A stretch of 64,000 nucleotides of DNA from Teichococcus aerophilus (GTDB lineage: Bacteria; Pseudomonadota; Alphaproteobacteria; Acetobacterales; Acetobacteraceae): NCBI RefSeq assembly GCF_014490485.1, contig NZ_JACTVA010000014.1, positions 1-64,000 on the forward strand. The letters are read 5' to 3'. Positions within the stretch are counted from its first letter, which is position 1. Each line of letters begins with the position of its first letter. Of this stretch, positions 16,524 to 26,241 are shown piece after piece. Both the position numbers and the translations under genes were made by a program. The notes below the pieces were generated by a model. The model searched no databases. It was not told the DNA's origin and saw only the letters and a program-made list of their open reading frames with translations.

Positions 16524-17828
16524 ATGATGCAACCCGCACTGGATGCCGGCCAGCCAGACGTGCTGGTGGTGGGCGGCGGCCCTGCCGGTTCCACCGCCGC
16601 GGCCTTCCTGGCCAAGGCAGGCCGCAAGGTCGTGCTGCTGGAAAAGGAGGCGCATCCCCGCTTCCATATCGGCGAAAGCCTGCTGCCCCGCAACCTGGAT
16701 ATCTTCGAGCGTCTGGGGGTACTGGAGCAGGTCCGCGCGATCGGCGTGCACAAGCCGGGCGCCGAGTTCGTCTCCGACCGCACCGGCCGCAGCTGTGCCT
16801 TTCCCTTCGCCCTGGCGCTGAACCGGGACCGCACCCATGCCTGGCAGGTCAAGCGCGCGGAGCTGGATGCGCTGCTGTTCAACAACGCCATGCAGCTCGG
16901 CGCCGATGCCCGGCAGGAAACCCGCGTCACCGATATCCGCCTCGGCACCGGTGGCGCACGCTCGGTCGTGACCGCGCGCACCGCCGCCGGGGAAACGCTG
17001 GAATGGCAGCCGCGCTACGTGCTTGATGCGTCCGGGCGGGACACCTTCATGGCGACGCGGATGAAGGTGAAGGATTCCAACAAGTACAACAACACGGCCG
17101 CCATCTACGCTCATTTCAAGGGCGTGACCCGGCGGGAGGGTGAACTGGACGGCTATATCAGCATCCACCTGGCCGAGGATGGCTGGTTCTGGCTGATACC
17201 GCTGCCCGGCGACGTGATGAGCATCGGCTTCGTCGGCAATCAGGCGGCCTGGAAGGGCCGTACCGGCACACCGAAGGAGCTGTTCCTAAGCCGCATCGCC
17301 TCCAGCCCCATGGTATCCGCCCGCACGCGCGATGCGGAGATGGTGTCCGAGATCTACAGCACCGCCAATTACAGCTACCGCGCCCGCCAGGGGCATGGCG
17401 ATGGCTTCCTGATGATCGGCGATGCCTATGGCTTCGTCGACCCGATGTTCTCGACTGGCGTGCTGATGGCGATGACGGCGGGGGAGCTAGGCGCGGAAAC
17501 CGCCGATGCGTGGCTGGACAATCCGGCACGCGGCCAGAAGCTGGCGGCGCGGACCAACCGCGAGCTCGCCCAGGCGATGGACCGCATCAGCTGGCTGATC
17601 TACCGCGTCAACGACCCGGTGATGCGCTCGCTGTTCATGGCACCGAAGAACACGCTGTGGATGCGGGATGGCATCATCAACATGCTGGCAGGCAACCTGC
17701 GCGGCAATTTGCGCGCGACCCTGCCGATCCTGTCGTTTAAGACCGTGTTCTTCGTCCTCTCCGCCCTGCACAAGCGCGGCCTGGGACCAGAGATGCCGGA
17801 GAAGGCTCCTTCCCCCGCCGGCGCCTGA
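16524..17828 (+). CDS. FAD-dependent oxidoreductase, flavin halogenase-like
   Basis: A 434-residue protein of the PHBH-fold flavin monooxygenase superfamily. The FAD site VVGGGPAGSTAAAFLAKAG starts near residue 14. Then comes FHIGESLLPRNLDIFERLG, the form of the GES motif seen in CmlS/pyrrole-type halogenases. GWFWLIPL at about 217 matches the halogenase WxWxIP motif, which blocks classic monooxygenation. A later GDAYGFVDPMFSTGVLMAM contacts FAD. Geranylgeranyl-reductase relatives share several of these features, so the activity is open. A good Shine-Dalgarno (GGAGAG) precedes the ATG. No carrier protein, NRPS or PKS is nearby. Confidence 0.82.
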   Translation: MMQPALDAGQPDVLVVGGGPAGSTAAAFLAKAGRKVVLLEKEAHPRFHIGESLLPRNLDIFERLGVLEQVRAIGVHKPGAEFVSDRTGRSCAFPFALALNRDRTHAWQVKRAELDALLFNNAMQLGADARQETRVTDIRLGTGGARSVVTARTAAGETLEWQPRYVLDASGRDTFMATRMKVKDSNKYNNTAAIYAHFKGVTRREGELDGYISIHLAEDGWFWLIPLPGDVMSIGFVGNQAAWKGRTGTPKELFLSRIASSPMVSARTRDAEMVSEIYSTANYSYRARQGHGDGFLMIGDAYGFVDPMFSTGVLMAMTAGELGAETADAWLDNPARGQKLAARTNRELAQAMDRISWLIYRVNDPVMRSLFMAPKNTLWMRDGIINMLAGNLRGNLRATLPILSFKTVFFVLSALHKRGLGPEMPEKAPSPAGA

Positions 17829-17843
17829 CGGCTAGCCGCCTGC

Positions 17844-18623
17844 CTAGGCGCCCGGCTTGGCGCAAGACAGCACGAAGCTGTTCCAGACGCCGATCCGCAG
17901 CCTCTGGCGCAACGGCGCGCCCTGCCGCTGCGCCGCATGGGGTCCGGACGGTTTCTCCACCCGGAAGTCGGTGAAGCCGGCGTCCTCCAGCATGGCGCGC
18001 AGGGCAGGCGGCCGCAGCCCACCGCTGAAATGCACGCGGCTCAGGATTGAATCATGCGTGGCGCGGTCCACGGCCGGGCCCGTGGCGCCCTGCCGCGCGC
18101 TCAGCCAGTCGGACACTGCCAGCCGCAGCCGCCCGACGGGCGACAGCCGCACATAGTCGCCATCCATGATGACGACGCGTCCGCCCGGCTTCAGCACTCG
18201 GAACCAGTCGCGGAACGCAGCCGCCGGGTCCACCAACGTCCAGACCAGATGGCGGCTGACCACGGCGTCATACCGACCCGCCGGCTCCCGCGTATCTTCC
18301 GCATCGCCCATGTACAGGCGGACATGCTTCGCGTTGGCGTGCTTGGCGCGGGCACGCAGCAGCATCGCCTCGGTCAGGTCCAGCCCGGTGACGTCGCAGC
18401 CAAGGCCGAGCAGCACTGCCGTCACCTCCCCGGTTCCGAAGGCCAGCTCCAGCACGTGGCGGGCGCCGGGGGCGGGGCCCATATGGCGGTCCAGCAACGC
18501 GGCCCAGGCGTCGCGCTCCGCCCCGGGGCGGATGCCGTGCCCGGGCGACTGGTCGAAGGTTTCGGCCCGCTTGGTCCAGTACTCGCGGATCTCTTCCTTG
18601 AGGCTGAAATTACCCTGGTGCAT
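17844..18623 (-). CDS. Class I SAM-dependent methyltransferase
   Basis: A 259-residue cytoplasmic methyltransferase. The start at 18623 (MHQGNFSLKEEIREYWTKRAETFDQSPGHG) fits the UbiE/Methyltransf_11 type, in which WxxRAxxFD precedes the SAM domain. Motif I is VLELAFGTGEVTAVLLGLG, where Ala-Phe replaces the usual Asp-Xaa of VLDxGxGTG, and the acidic motif II is GLDLTEAML. VLKPGGRVVIMDGDY is motif III. The C-terminal half has a helical lid. It converges on the halogenase-like gene, with 15 bases between stops. The substrate is unknown. Confidence 0.88.
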   Translation of the reverse strand: MHQGNFSLKEEIREYWTKRAETFDQSPGHGIRPGAERDAWAALLDRHMGPAPGARHVLELAFGTGEVTAVLLGLGCDVTGLDLTEAMLLRARAKHANAKHVRLYMGDAEDTREPAGRYDAVVSRHLVWTLVDPAAAFRDWFRVLKPGGRVVIMDGDYVRLSPVGRLRLAVSDWLSARQGATGPAVDRATHDSILSRVHFSGGLRPPALRAMLEDAGFTDFRVEKPSGPHAAQRQGAPLRQRLRIGVWNSFVLSCAKPGA

Positions 18624-18765
18624 GCGGGCCGTCCCCTGGCGCGGATGCGGCGCACTACCGCAAGCGGCGGCGGCCAACAAGCCTCGTCACGTCTGGACGC
18701 CGCTGCCGGGCGCGGTGCAGATGCCGCTCATGCACAGTGGAGGCGGAGGGCCGTCGGACGTGGGA

Positions 18766-19464
18766 TCACAGGTCCAGCTCGCCGAAGCGGTACCCCACGC
18801 CGGGTTCCGTCCGCAGCAGGCCCGCCACGCGGCCCAGCTTCTGCCGCAGGTGGCCGATATAGACGCGCAGATACTGCGCGTCCTCCACATGCGCCGGACC
18901 CCACACGGCGTTCAGCAACTGGTGCTGCGTCATGACCCTCCCCTGCGATCGCGCCAGTGTCGTCAACAGCTTCCACTCACGCGGCGTCAGATGCAGCGGT
19001 TCGTCCTCATCGATCCGTGCCAACCGGCGGTCCAGGTCGATGGTCAGCGGCCCGATCCGCATCGGCGTCTGGTTCGCCGCGACCTCGGTGGCGCCCGCCC
19101 GCCGCAACACGACGCGGATGCGTGCCAGCAGCTCGGCCAGCGCGAACGGCTTCTCGACATAGTCCTCCGCCCCGGCATCCAATGCCGCCACCTTGCCCGC
19201 CTCGTCCCCGCGCGCGGAGACGATGATGACAGGTGCCGCGCAGAACGCCCGCAGGCGCGGCAGCAGCGCGTGGCCGTCGATATCCGGCAGGCCGAGATCC
19301 AGCAGGATCAGGGCGGGATTGCGCGTGGCCGCCTGCCGTAAGGCATCATGCCCGCTTTCCGCACGGATCGGCTCATAGCCTGCGGCAGTCAGGGCCGGCC
19401 CCAGGAAGCGATGAATCTGCGGCTCGTCGTCGATGACGAGGATGCGGGGGCCGTCATTTCTCAT
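18766..19464 (-). CDS. kdpE: Potassium-responsive response regulator KdpE
   Basis: A 232-residue OmpR-type regulator. The receiver has VIDDEPQIHRFL, phosphoacceptor Asp in LILLDLGLPDIDG (about 56) and the lysine in YVEKPF (about 105). The C-terminal winged helix has LTPREWKLLTTLARSQGRVMTQHQLL and YLRVYIGHLRQKL, which matches KdpE closely. Its start overlaps the kdpD stop by 4 bases. Phosphorylated by KdpD when potassium is low, it would activate kdpFABC, whose promoter lies about 2.7 kb away beyond kdpD in divergent orientation. A matching direct-repeat site is at 22172-22188. Confidence 0.95.
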   Translation of the reverse strand: MRNDGPRILVIDDEPQIHRFLGPALTAAGYEPIRAESGHDALRQAATRNPALILLDLGLPDIDGHALLPRLRAFCAAPVIIVSARGDEAGKVAALDAGAEDYVEKPFALAELLARIRVVLRRAGATEVAANQTPMRIGPLTIDLDRRLARIDEDEPLHLTPREWKLLTTLARSQGRVMTQHQLLNAVWGPAHVEDAQYLRVYIGHLRQKLGRVAGLLRTEPGVGYRFGELDL

Positions 19465-22094
19465 GCGGGCAGCAGCACAGTCATACGGGTTCCCTTGCCG
19501 TCGCGGATCGGGCTGTCCGCCGCGATGCGTCCATCCATGGCGTGCACCAGTCCGCGGCAGATCGCCAGCCCCAGCCCGGTGCCGGCGGGTGCCTGGTCTC
19601 CCCTGCGGACGCGGAAGAATGGGTCGAAGATATGGATCAGCATGTCGGGTGCGATGCCGCTTCCCTGGTCCTCTACCGTGATCGCCACCTGCGGCCCATC
19701 GCGCCGTACGGCGACCACCACCTCGGTTTCAGCCGGAGAAAACTTGATGGCGTTATCGAGCAGGTTGGCCAGTACCTGGTCTATCAAGGCCGCATCCAGG
19801 CGCGGCGCCGGCAGCCGCTCGGCGATGTCGCAGCGGATCCGCCGGCCGCTGCTGCGCATCATGCGCTCGGCGGCGGTGCGCACCGCATCGCCCAGATCCA
19901 CCGGTTCCCGCTTCGGCTGCAGTTGGCCGTGCTCCAGCCGGACGATATCGACGATATTGCCGAGATAGCGGGTGAGGCGGATCGTCTCCTCCTCCGCCGT
20001 CGCCAGCAGGTCATCGCGTGCGGCCAGCGGCAAAGCCTCACCGGACAGGCGCAAGGTTTCCAACGCGCCGCGAATGGACGTGAGCGGCGTGCGCAAATCA
20101 TGACCGATGGAAGCGAGCAGGGCGGATCGCAATGCCTCGGTCTCCGCGCGCGCGGCGTTGCGGGCCTGATCCGCCATCAGTTGCGCCCGCTCTAGCGCGA
20201 TGGCGGCTTGGTCCAGCAACGCATCCAGCGCCCGGTCGTGCTCGGCATCCATCGGCGTGGCCATACCGCTCATCCGGAGCCCGACCAACCCGACGGTTCC
20301 CTGCGCCGTCCGCATCGGCCGGAACTGCCAGTCCGCCGAGGGCAGTGCGTCCGTGGCGAAGCCGGCGCGAGTACCCTTGGCCTGCGCCCAGCGTGCGGCG
20401 GCCATCGAGGCGGTGTCCGGCTCGATATCCACCGGCCGGGCCGCCCGCACCACCGGCTCGCCATCCAGCGGCAACAGCACGCAGGCCGGCCGGCCGGACA
20501 GCCCCGCCGCTTCCTGCGCCACCACCACCACCAGATCACCGGCCGAGCCGGCGGCGCTGACCTTGCGCGACAGCTCGATCAACCGCCGCAGCCCGAAGAC
20601 GCGTGCGCGGGCCGTCGCCACCGAACGGCCCAGGCCGCCCGTGGTGCCCGCCAGCAGCAAGGCGACGCAGAAGAAGATGGCCGCCCCCATCACCTCCTGG
20701 ATGCCGGAGAGCGCGAAGGTGAAGCGCGGCAGCAGGAACAGGAAGTCCCACACCAGGAACGCCAGCAATGCGCCAGCCGCTGCCGGCATCGGGCCAAACA
20801 TCGCCGCCAGGGCCACGACCGCGGCCAGGTAGATCATGCCCAGGCCGCCTTCCGGCACCGCGCCATCCGCGACCAGGCTGGCCCCGGTGGCGAGGCATAC
20901 CAGCACTGGCACCGCCGCCCAGCCAACCCAGCCGGGCAGGCCCCTAGCTTCCGCCCGCACCCGCCCCGGAACGGAAGTGGGCGCCGGTATCAGGTGCAGC
21001 GTGAAATCCGCCGCCTGCCGGATCAGCGTCGCTGTCAATGTCCGTCCGGTCAGCCGCCGCCAGCCCGCCGGCCGGCCCCGGCCGATGACGATATGCGTGA
21101 CGTTGTGGGCCCGCGCATGGGCCAGCACGGCGGGTGGCACGTCGCGCGCCACGGTGGTCTCCACCTCCGCGCCCAGCCGCTCAGCCAGGAGCAGTGCGGG
21201 GGCGGGGTCGAAGCGATCGGTGGCGCTGGCGGTTTCCACATGCAGGGCCAGCAGCGGCGCGCGCAGCACATCGGCGATGCGCCGTGCCTGCCGCACGACA
21301 TCCTCCGCCGTGGCATCGCGGCCGATCAATGCCAGCACGCGGTCGCCGGCCGGCCATGGCCCGGCGATGGCGTTGGCGCGCATATAGCCGGTGACGTCGG
21401 CATCCACCCGGTCCGCCGTGCGGCGCAACGCAATCTGCCGCAGCGCCGCGAGATTACCCTCGCGGAAGAAACCCTTCAGCGCCCGAGCGGCTTGTTCGGG
21501 ACGATAGATCTTCCCTTGGCGCAGCCGCTCCAGCAGCTCCGCCGGCGGAATGTCGATCAGCTCCACCGCATCCGCATCCGCCAGCACATGGTCCGGCACG
21601 GTTTCCTGCACGCGGATGCCGATGATGCGCGCCACATCCTCAGACAGGCTTTCCAGGTGCTGGACATTCATCGTCGTCCAGACCTCGATGCCGGCGGCGC
21701 GCAATTCCTCGACATCCTGCCAACGCTTGGGATGGCGGCTGCCCGGCGCGTTGCTATGCGCCAGCTCGTCCAGCAGCAGCACCTGCGGCCGCAGCACCAG
21801 CGCCGCGTCCAGATCGAACTCCTCCAGCGCCTGGCCGCGATAGGCGATGCGCCTGCGGGGCAGCACCGGCAGCGCGCCCAGCTGCGCCGCGGTTTCGGCC
21901 CGCCCATGGGTTTCCAGCAGGCCGACGAGCACCTCGGCGCCCGTGGCCTTCAGGCTGCGGCCTTCGCTCAGCATCTCGAAGGTCTTGCCGACGCCAGGTG
22001 CGGCGCCCAGGAACACCTTCAGCCGCCCGCGCCCTTCCTTCGCCGCCAGGGCGAGCAGGGTGTCCGGGTCCGGTCGGGGCGGTTCATCGGCCAT
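19461..22094 (-). CDS. kdpD: Osmosensitive potassium sensor histidine kinase KdpD
   Basis: An 877-residue inner-membrane sensor kinase. The start at 22094 (MADEPPRPDPDTLL) fits the family; 25 further upstream codons are open but rich in rare composition. Domains in order: the KdpD N-terminal domain with Walker A GAAPGVGKT near residue 27 and Walker B-like LLLDELAHSN about 115; a USP-like domain (about 230-370); four membrane helices (DUF4118, about 395-490); a GAF-like region; HisKA with the phosphorylated His in SIGHDLRTPLTS (about 662); and HATPase_c with DNAIKFSPAE and GTGLGLAICRGLV. It is cotranscribed with kdpE and divergent from kdpFABC, whereas many genomes place kdpDE after kdpC. Confidence 0.95.
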   Translation of the reverse strand: MADEPPRPDPDTLLALAAKEGRGRLKVFLGAAPGVGKTFEMLSEGRSLKATGAEVLVGLLETHGRAETAAQLGALPVLPRRRIAYRGQALEEFDLDAALVLRPQVLLLDELAHSNAPGSRHPKRWQDVEELRAAGIEVWTTMNVQHLESLSEDVARIIGIRVQETVPDHVLADADAVELIDIPPAELLERLRQGKIYRPEQAARALKGFFREGNLAALRQIALRRTADRVDADVTGYMRANAIAGPWPAGDRVLALIGRDATAEDVVRQARRIADVLRAPLLALHVETASATDRFDPAPALLLAERLGAEVETTVARDVPPAVLAHARAHNVTHIVIGRGRPAGWRRLTGRTLTATLIRQAADFTLHLIPAPTSVPGRVRAEARGLPGWVGWAAVPVLVCLATGASLVADGAVPEGGLGMIYLAAVVALAAMFGPMPAAAGALLAFLVWDFLFLLPRFTFALSGIQEVMGAAIFFCVALLLAGTTGGLGRSVATARARVFGLRRLIELSRKVSAAGSAGDLVVVVAQEAAGLSGRPACVLLPLDGEPVVRAARPVDIEPDTASMAAARWAQAKGTRAGFATDALPSADWQFRPMRTAQGTVGLVGLRMSGMATPMDAEHDRALDALLDQAAIALERAQLMADQARNAARAETEALRSALLASIGHDLRTPLTSIRGALETLRLSGEALPLAARDDLLATAEEETIRLTRYLGNIVDIVRLEHGQLQPKREPVDLGDAVRTAAERMMRSSGRRIRCDIAERLPAPRLDAALIDQVLANLLDNAIKFSPAETEVVVAVRRDGPQVAITVEDQGSGIAPDMLIHIFDPFFRVRRGDQAPAGTGLGLAICRGLVHAMDGRIAADSPIRDGKGTRMTVLLPA

Positions 22095-22171
22095 GGAGGC
22101 AGGATAGCCCTTGCCCCGGCGGGCCGACAGAGGCGGCATCACAACGCGGCCATGCCCAGAAACGCGCAATT

Positions 22172-22188
22172 TTTATGCGGCCTTTATA
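22172..22188 (+). promoter_or_regulatory. Probable KdpE-binding site
   Basis: TTTATG-CGGCC-TTTATA is a direct repeat of TTTAT hexamers with a 5-base spacer. This is the layout of the E. coli KdpE site (TTTATA-N5-TTTACA). It is an AT-rich island in the 194-base kdpD/kdpF divergent region, about 100 bases before the first small ORF. Function is inferred from similarity and position. Confidence 0.65.
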
Positions 22189-22288
22189 AGCCGCCACCCA
22201 ATCCCGCATCGCATTTTTGCGGGCCGCGCGCCTAACAGAATGATGCTCCGAGACAGGATGACCTGTCCGCTCCCCGAGAGAATCCTTC

Positions 22289-22372
22289 ATGACCGACATT
22301 CTGTTGCTGGCGTTGGGCCTCGGCTTCTTCGGGCTCATGGCGGCCTATGCCGCCGCCTGCGAACGGGTCTGA
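22289..22372 (+). CDS. Small membrane protein upstream of kdpF
   Basis: A 27-residue ORF, MTDILLLALGLGFFGLMAAY followed by AAACERV, that is one hydrophobic helix ending in a Cys-Glu-Arg tail. It lies 5 bases upstream of kdpF. Similar mini-proteins ending in CE(R/K)L, from memory, precede kdpF in other proteobacteria, so it is probably a real gene and not a chance ORF. It may be an extra lipid-like subunit of the Kdp complex or an unrelated membrane peptide. A GAGAG lies 7 bases before the ATG. Confidence 0.6.
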   Translation: MTDILLLALGLGFFGLMAAYAAACERV

Positions 22373-22377
22373 CCACC

Positions 22378-22464
22378 ATGTTCGACCTGATCCTGGGTGC
22401 CGCCGTCTCCCTGGGCCTGCTGGCCTATCTGCTATGGGCGCTGCTGCGCCCTGAGGATTTGTGA
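22378..22464 (+). CDS. kdpF: Potassium-transporting ATPase subunit KdpF
   Basis: A 28-residue single-helix protein: MFDLILGAAVSLGLLAYLLW then ALLRPEDL. The YLLWALLRPE end is the hallmark of KdpF (compare YLVYALLRPERF). It stabilises the KdpABC complex in the inner membrane. Its stop precedes the kdpA start by 3 bases, so translation is coupled. Confidence 0.9.
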   Translation: MFDLILGAAVSLGLLAYLLWALLRPEDL

Positions 22465-22467
22465 TCC

Positions 22468-24165
22468 ATGACGTTGATCGGATGGGCGCAGATCGCCCTC
22501 GTCGTCGCCGCCATCCTGGCGGTGGCGATACCGCTCGGCCGCTACATCGCCGCCGTCGCCTCCGGCCGGGTTGGCTGGCTGCGGCCGGTTGAAACCCTCA
22601 TGTACCGGGCGGGCGGCATCGATCCACAGCAGGGCCAGGGCTGGCGGCTCTACGCCATCTCCATGCTCGCGGTGAACGCGGCGGGCTTCCTGCTGCTCTA
22701 CCTCATCCTGCGCCTGCAAGGGATGTTGCCGCTGAATCCGCGCGGCTTCGAGGGCCTGTCGCCCTGGCTGGCCTTCAACACCGCGGTCAGCTTCGTCTCC
22801 AACACCAACTGGCAGGCCTATTCCGGCGAGGCCGCCATCTCCTACTTCGCGCAGATGGCCGGCCTGGCCGTGCAGAACTTCCTCTCCGCTTCCACCGGCA
22901 TCGCGCTGGCCCTGGCGGTCTCCCGCGCCTTCGCCCGCGGCGGCGTCAGCGATCTCGGCAATTTCTGGGCGGATTTCACCCGTGTCACGCTGTACGTACT
23001 GCTGCCGATGGCGACGGTCGTCGGCCTGGCCTTCGTTGCCATGGGTGTCCCGCAGACCTTCGCCGACTACGCCAGCGCAACCACGCTGGAAGGCGCGGCG
23101 CAAACCATCCCGCTGGGCCCGGCCGCATTCCAGATCGCCATCAAGCATCTCGGCACCAATGGCGGCGGCTTCTTCGGCGTCAACTCGCTGCATCCGTTCG
23201 AGGGGCCAAGCGCGCTGGCAACCGCGTTGCAGATCTGGTCCCAGGCTGTCATTCCCTTCGCGCTCTGCCTGACATTTGGCCGCATCGTCGGCGATCTTCG
23301 CCAGGGCCGAGCCCTGATGCTGGTCATGCTGGGCTTCGTGCTGGTGGCGACGCTGGCCATCTACGCCGCTGAGGCCTCCGGCAATCCCATCATGGCCGCG
23401 TTGGGCGTCGATCCCGCACAGGGCAACCTGGAAGGCAAGGACGTCCGCTTCGGCCTGGCGTTGGCATCGCTGTTCACCGCCACCACCACCGGCGCATCCT
23501 GCGGCGCGGTCAATGCCATGTTCAGCAGCTTCACGCCGCTGGGCGGACTGGTGCCGATGTTCCTGATCCAGCTGGGCGAGGTCCTGCCCGGCGGCGTCGG
23601 CTCCGGCCTCTACGGCATCCTCATCTTCGCCCTGCTGGCGGTGTTCGTCGCCGGGCTGATGGTGGGCCGCACGCCCGAGTATCTCGGCAAGAAGATCCAG
23701 GCGCGGGAGATCAAGCTGGCCATGCTGGCGGTGCTGGTGCTGCCGGCGACCATCCTGGGCTTCACAGCCGTGTCGCTGGTGCTGCCGCAGGCCGTCGCCT
23801 CCCTGGCGCATGCCGGGCCGCACGGGCTGTCCGAGATGCTCTATGCCTACACCTCCGCCTCCGGCAACAACGGTTCCGCCTTCGGTGGCCTGACGGCGGA
23901 TACGCCCTGGCTGAACACCACCCTCGGCATCGCCATGCTGCTGGGCCGCTTCGCCTATGTCGTCCCGGTCATGGCCATCGCTGGCAGCCTGGCTGCCAAG
24001 GTGAAATCGCCGGAAGGCCCTGGCACATTGCCGACGCATGGCCCGCTCTTCGCCGGGCTGCTGGCCGGCGTCATCCTGATCCTGGGCGGGCTGCAGTTCC
24101 TGCCGTCTCTCGCCCTCGGTCCGCTGGCGGAGCATTTCGTCATGCTCGCCGGCCAGACCTTCTGA
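22468..24165 (+). CDS. kdpA: Potassium-transporting ATPase subunit KdpA
   Basis: A 565-residue membrane protein with about ten helices, forming the potassium channel-like subunit of the KdpFABC pump. Selectivity-loop motifs characteristic of KdpA are visible: [18 protein letters not shown] (about 109), [20 protein letters not shown] (about 226), [12 protein letters not shown] (about 342) and [14 protein letters not shown] (about 464). Each carries the glycine-rich filter turn. The length matches the family. The gene lies in the order F-A-B-C, with 12 bases before kdpB. Confidence 0.97.
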   Translation: MTLIGWAQIALVVAAILAVAIPLGRYIAAVASGRVGWLRPVETLMYRAGGIDPQQGQGWRLYAISMLAVNAAGFLLLYLILRLQGMLPLNPRGFEGLSPWLAFNTAVSFVSNTNWQAYSGEAAISYFAQMAGLAVQNFLSASTGIALALAVSRAFARGGVSDLGNFWADFTRVTLYVLLPMATVVGLAFVAMGVPQTFADYASATTLEGAAQTIPLGPAAFQIAIKHLGTNGGGFFGVNSLHPFEGPSALATALQIWSQAVIPFALCLTFGRIVGDLRQGRALMLVMLGFVLVATLAIYAAEASGNPIMAALGVDPAQGNLEGKDVRFGLALASLFTATTTGASCGAVNAMFSSFTPLGGLVPMFLIQLGEVLPGGVGSGLYGILIFALLAVFVAGLMVGRTPEYLGKKIQAREIKLAMLAVLVLPATILGFTAVSLVLPQAVASLAHAGPHGLSEMLYAYTSASGNNGSAFGGLTADTPWLNTTLGIAMLLGRFAYVVPVMAIAGSLAAKVKSPEGPGTLPTHGPLFAGLLAGVILILGGLQFLPSLALGPLAEHFVMLAGQTF

Positions 24166-24177
24166 GGTCCCGCAATC

Positions 24178-26238
24178 ATGGACACCAACATGCAAGCCGC
24201 CACGGTGGCTCCGCGCGGCGACGCCGCTCTGCTCGACCGCGCGCTGTTGCTGCGCGCGGCAGGCGATGCGCTGGTCAAGCTCAACCCGGCGCGGCTGATC
24301 CGCAACCCGGTAATCTTCGTCACCGAGGTCGTCTCCATCCTCGTCACCATCCTGTCCGTCGCGGCGCTGGTGCGGGGGGAGGCGTGGGGCTTCTTTGCCG
24401 CCATCGCCGCCTGGCTGTGGTTCACCGTGCTCTTCGCCACTTTCGCGGAAGCAGTGGCCGAGGGCAGGGGCCGTGCCCGGGCGGAGAGCCTGCGCCGCGC
24501 GCGCACCGATGCGCGCGCCAAGCTGCTGCTGCGCGCCGATGACCGCAGCCTCTGGCAACCACGCTCGGCTACCGACCTGCGCAGCGGCGACATCGTCCTG
24601 GTGGAATCCGGCGACCTGGTTCCTTCGGATGGCGAGGTGATCGAAGGCATCGCCAGCGTCAACGAAGCCGCCGTCACCGGAGAAAGCGCGCCCGTCATCC
24701 GTGAAAGCGGCGGCGACCGCTCGGCCGTCACCGGCGGCACCCTGGTCGTCTCCGACTGGATCGTGGTGCGCATCACGGCCGCGCCAGGCTCCACTTTCAT
24801 GGACCGGATGATCCAGCTGGTCGAAGGCGCATCCCGGCAGAAGACGCCGAACGAGATCGCGCTCGACATCCTGCTGGCCGGCATGACGATCATCTTTCTC
24901 ATCGCCGTGGTCAGCCTGGTCGGCCTCGCGTCCTGGAACGGTAATCCGCCTGGCGTGCCGGTGCTGGCTGCGCTGCTGATCACGCTGATCCCGACGACGA
25001 TCGGCGGGCTGCTCTCCGCCATCGGCATCGCCGGTATGGACCGGCTGGTGCGCTTCAACGTCATGGCCACGTCCGGCCGCGCGGTGGAAGCCGCCGGGGA
25101 CGTGGACGTGCTGTTGCTGGACAAGACCGGCACCATCACCCTGGGCAATCGCCAGGCCGCCGCCTTCCACCCCGCGCCGGGCGTCGAGGCCGGCCGGCTG
25201 GCCGAGGCCGCGCTGCTGTCCTCCCTGGCGGACGAGACCCCTGAAGGCCGCTCCATCGTCGCCTTCGCGCGGGATCATCACCACCTGCCGATACCGGTGC
25301 TGCCCGCCGATGCCAAGGTGGTACCCTTCACGGCGCAGACGCGCATGTCCGGCCTGGACACCGCCGATGGCAGCTATCGCAAGGGCGCGGTCGAGGCCCT
25401 GGCGGCCGCCATCGGCGCCGAACTACCCGCGGCGGTGCGGCAGGATGTGGAGCGCGTCGGCCGCAGCGGCGGCACTCCGCTCGCCGTTTCCCACCAGGGC
25501 CGGTTGCTCGGCGTCATCGAGCTGAAGGATATCGTCAAGCCCGGCATCCGCGAGCGCTTCGCCGCGCTGCGCCGCATGGGCATCCGCACCGTGATGGTCA
25601 CCGGCGACAACCGCCTGACCGCCGCCGCCATCGCCACCGAAGCCGGCGTCGACGATTTCATTGCCGAGGCGACCCCGGAAGACAAGCTGCGCTACATTCG
25701 CGAGGCCCAGGCCGAAGGCCGCCTCGTCGCCATGGCCGGCGATGGCACCAATGACGCGCCCGCCCTGGCCCAGGCCGATGTCGGCGTCGCCATGCAGACC
25801 GGTACGCAGGCGGCGCGCGAGGCCGGCAACATGGTCGACCTGGACAGCGACCCGACCAAGCTGATCGAGGTGGTGGAGATCGGCAAGCAGCTCCTGATCA
25901 CCCGCGGTGCGTTGACGACGTTCTCCATCGCCAACGACGTCGCCAAGTACTTCGCCATCCTGCCCACCATCTTCGTCGCCTCCTACCCGCAACTGCAGGC
26001 GCTGAACCTGATGCGGCTGACCAGCCCGGAAAGCGCCATCCTCTCCGCCGTCATCTTCAACGCCCTGATCATCGTGGCGCTGGTGCCGCTGGCCTTGCGC
26101 GGCGTGCGCTACACGCCCGTGGGCGCCGCCGCGCTGCTTCGGCGCAACCTGCTAATCTACGGGCTGGGCGGCATCGTCGCGCCGTTCATCGGCATCAAGC
26201 TCATCGACGTCATCCTCACCCTGCTGGGATTTTTCTGA
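24178..26238 (+). CDS. kdpB: Potassium-transporting P-type ATPase subunit KdpB
   Basis: A 686-residue P1A-type ATPase that powers potassium uptake. Visible motifs: the actuator loop [15 protein letters not shown] (about 165), membrane motif [20 protein letters not shown] (about 265), the phosphorylated Asp in [13 protein letters not shown] (about 314), [13 protein letters not shown] in the nucleotide domain, and the hinge [21 protein letters not shown] (about 520). A SPE motif near [15 protein letters not shown] completes the P-type core. The start ATG at 24178 follows a weak ribosome site in the short gap after kdpA. Confidence 0.97.
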   Translation: MDTNMQAATVAPRGDAALLDRALLLRAAGDALVKLNPARLIRNPVIFVTEVVSILVTILSVAALVRGEAWGFFAAIAAWLWFTVLFATFAEAVAEGRGRARAESLRRARTDARAKLLLRADDRSLWQPRSATDLRSGDIVLVESGDLVPSDGEVIEGIASVNEAAVTGESAPVIRESGGDRSAVTGGTLVVSDWIVVRITAAPGSTFMDRMIQLVEGASRQKTPNEIALDILLAGMTIIFLIAVVSLVGLASWNGNPPGVPVLAALLITLIPTTIGGLLSAIGIAGMDRLVRFNVMATSGRAVEAAGDVDVLLLDKTGTITLGNRQAAAFHPAPGVEAGRLAEAALLSSLADETPEGRSIVAFARDHHHLPIPVLPADAKVVPFTAQTRMSGLDTADGSYRKGAVEALAAAIGAELPAAVRQDVERVGRSGGTPLAVSHQGRLLGVIELKDIVKPGIRERFAALRRMGIRTVMVTGDNRLTAAAIATEAGVDDFIAEATPEDKLRYIREAQAEGRLVAMAGDGTNDAPALAQADVGVAMQTGTQAAREAGNMVDLDSDPTKLIEVVEIGKQLLITRGALTTFSIANDVAKYFAILPTIFVASYPQLQALNLMRLTSPESAILSAVIFNALIIVALVPLALRGVRYTPVGAAALLRRNLLIYGLGGIVAPFIGIKLIDVILTLLGFF

Positions 26239-26241
26239 GCC

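Noticed and set aside
20208-22235. 675-residue plus-strand open frame over kdpD
   Set aside because: Antisense to a complete KdpD with all domains; composition is typical of a shadow frame.
22432-25284. 950-residue open frame antisense to kdpA-kdpB
   Set aside because: It mirrors two certain kdp genes, has the His/Gln/Arg-rich composition of antisense frames in high-GC DNA, and shows no domain.
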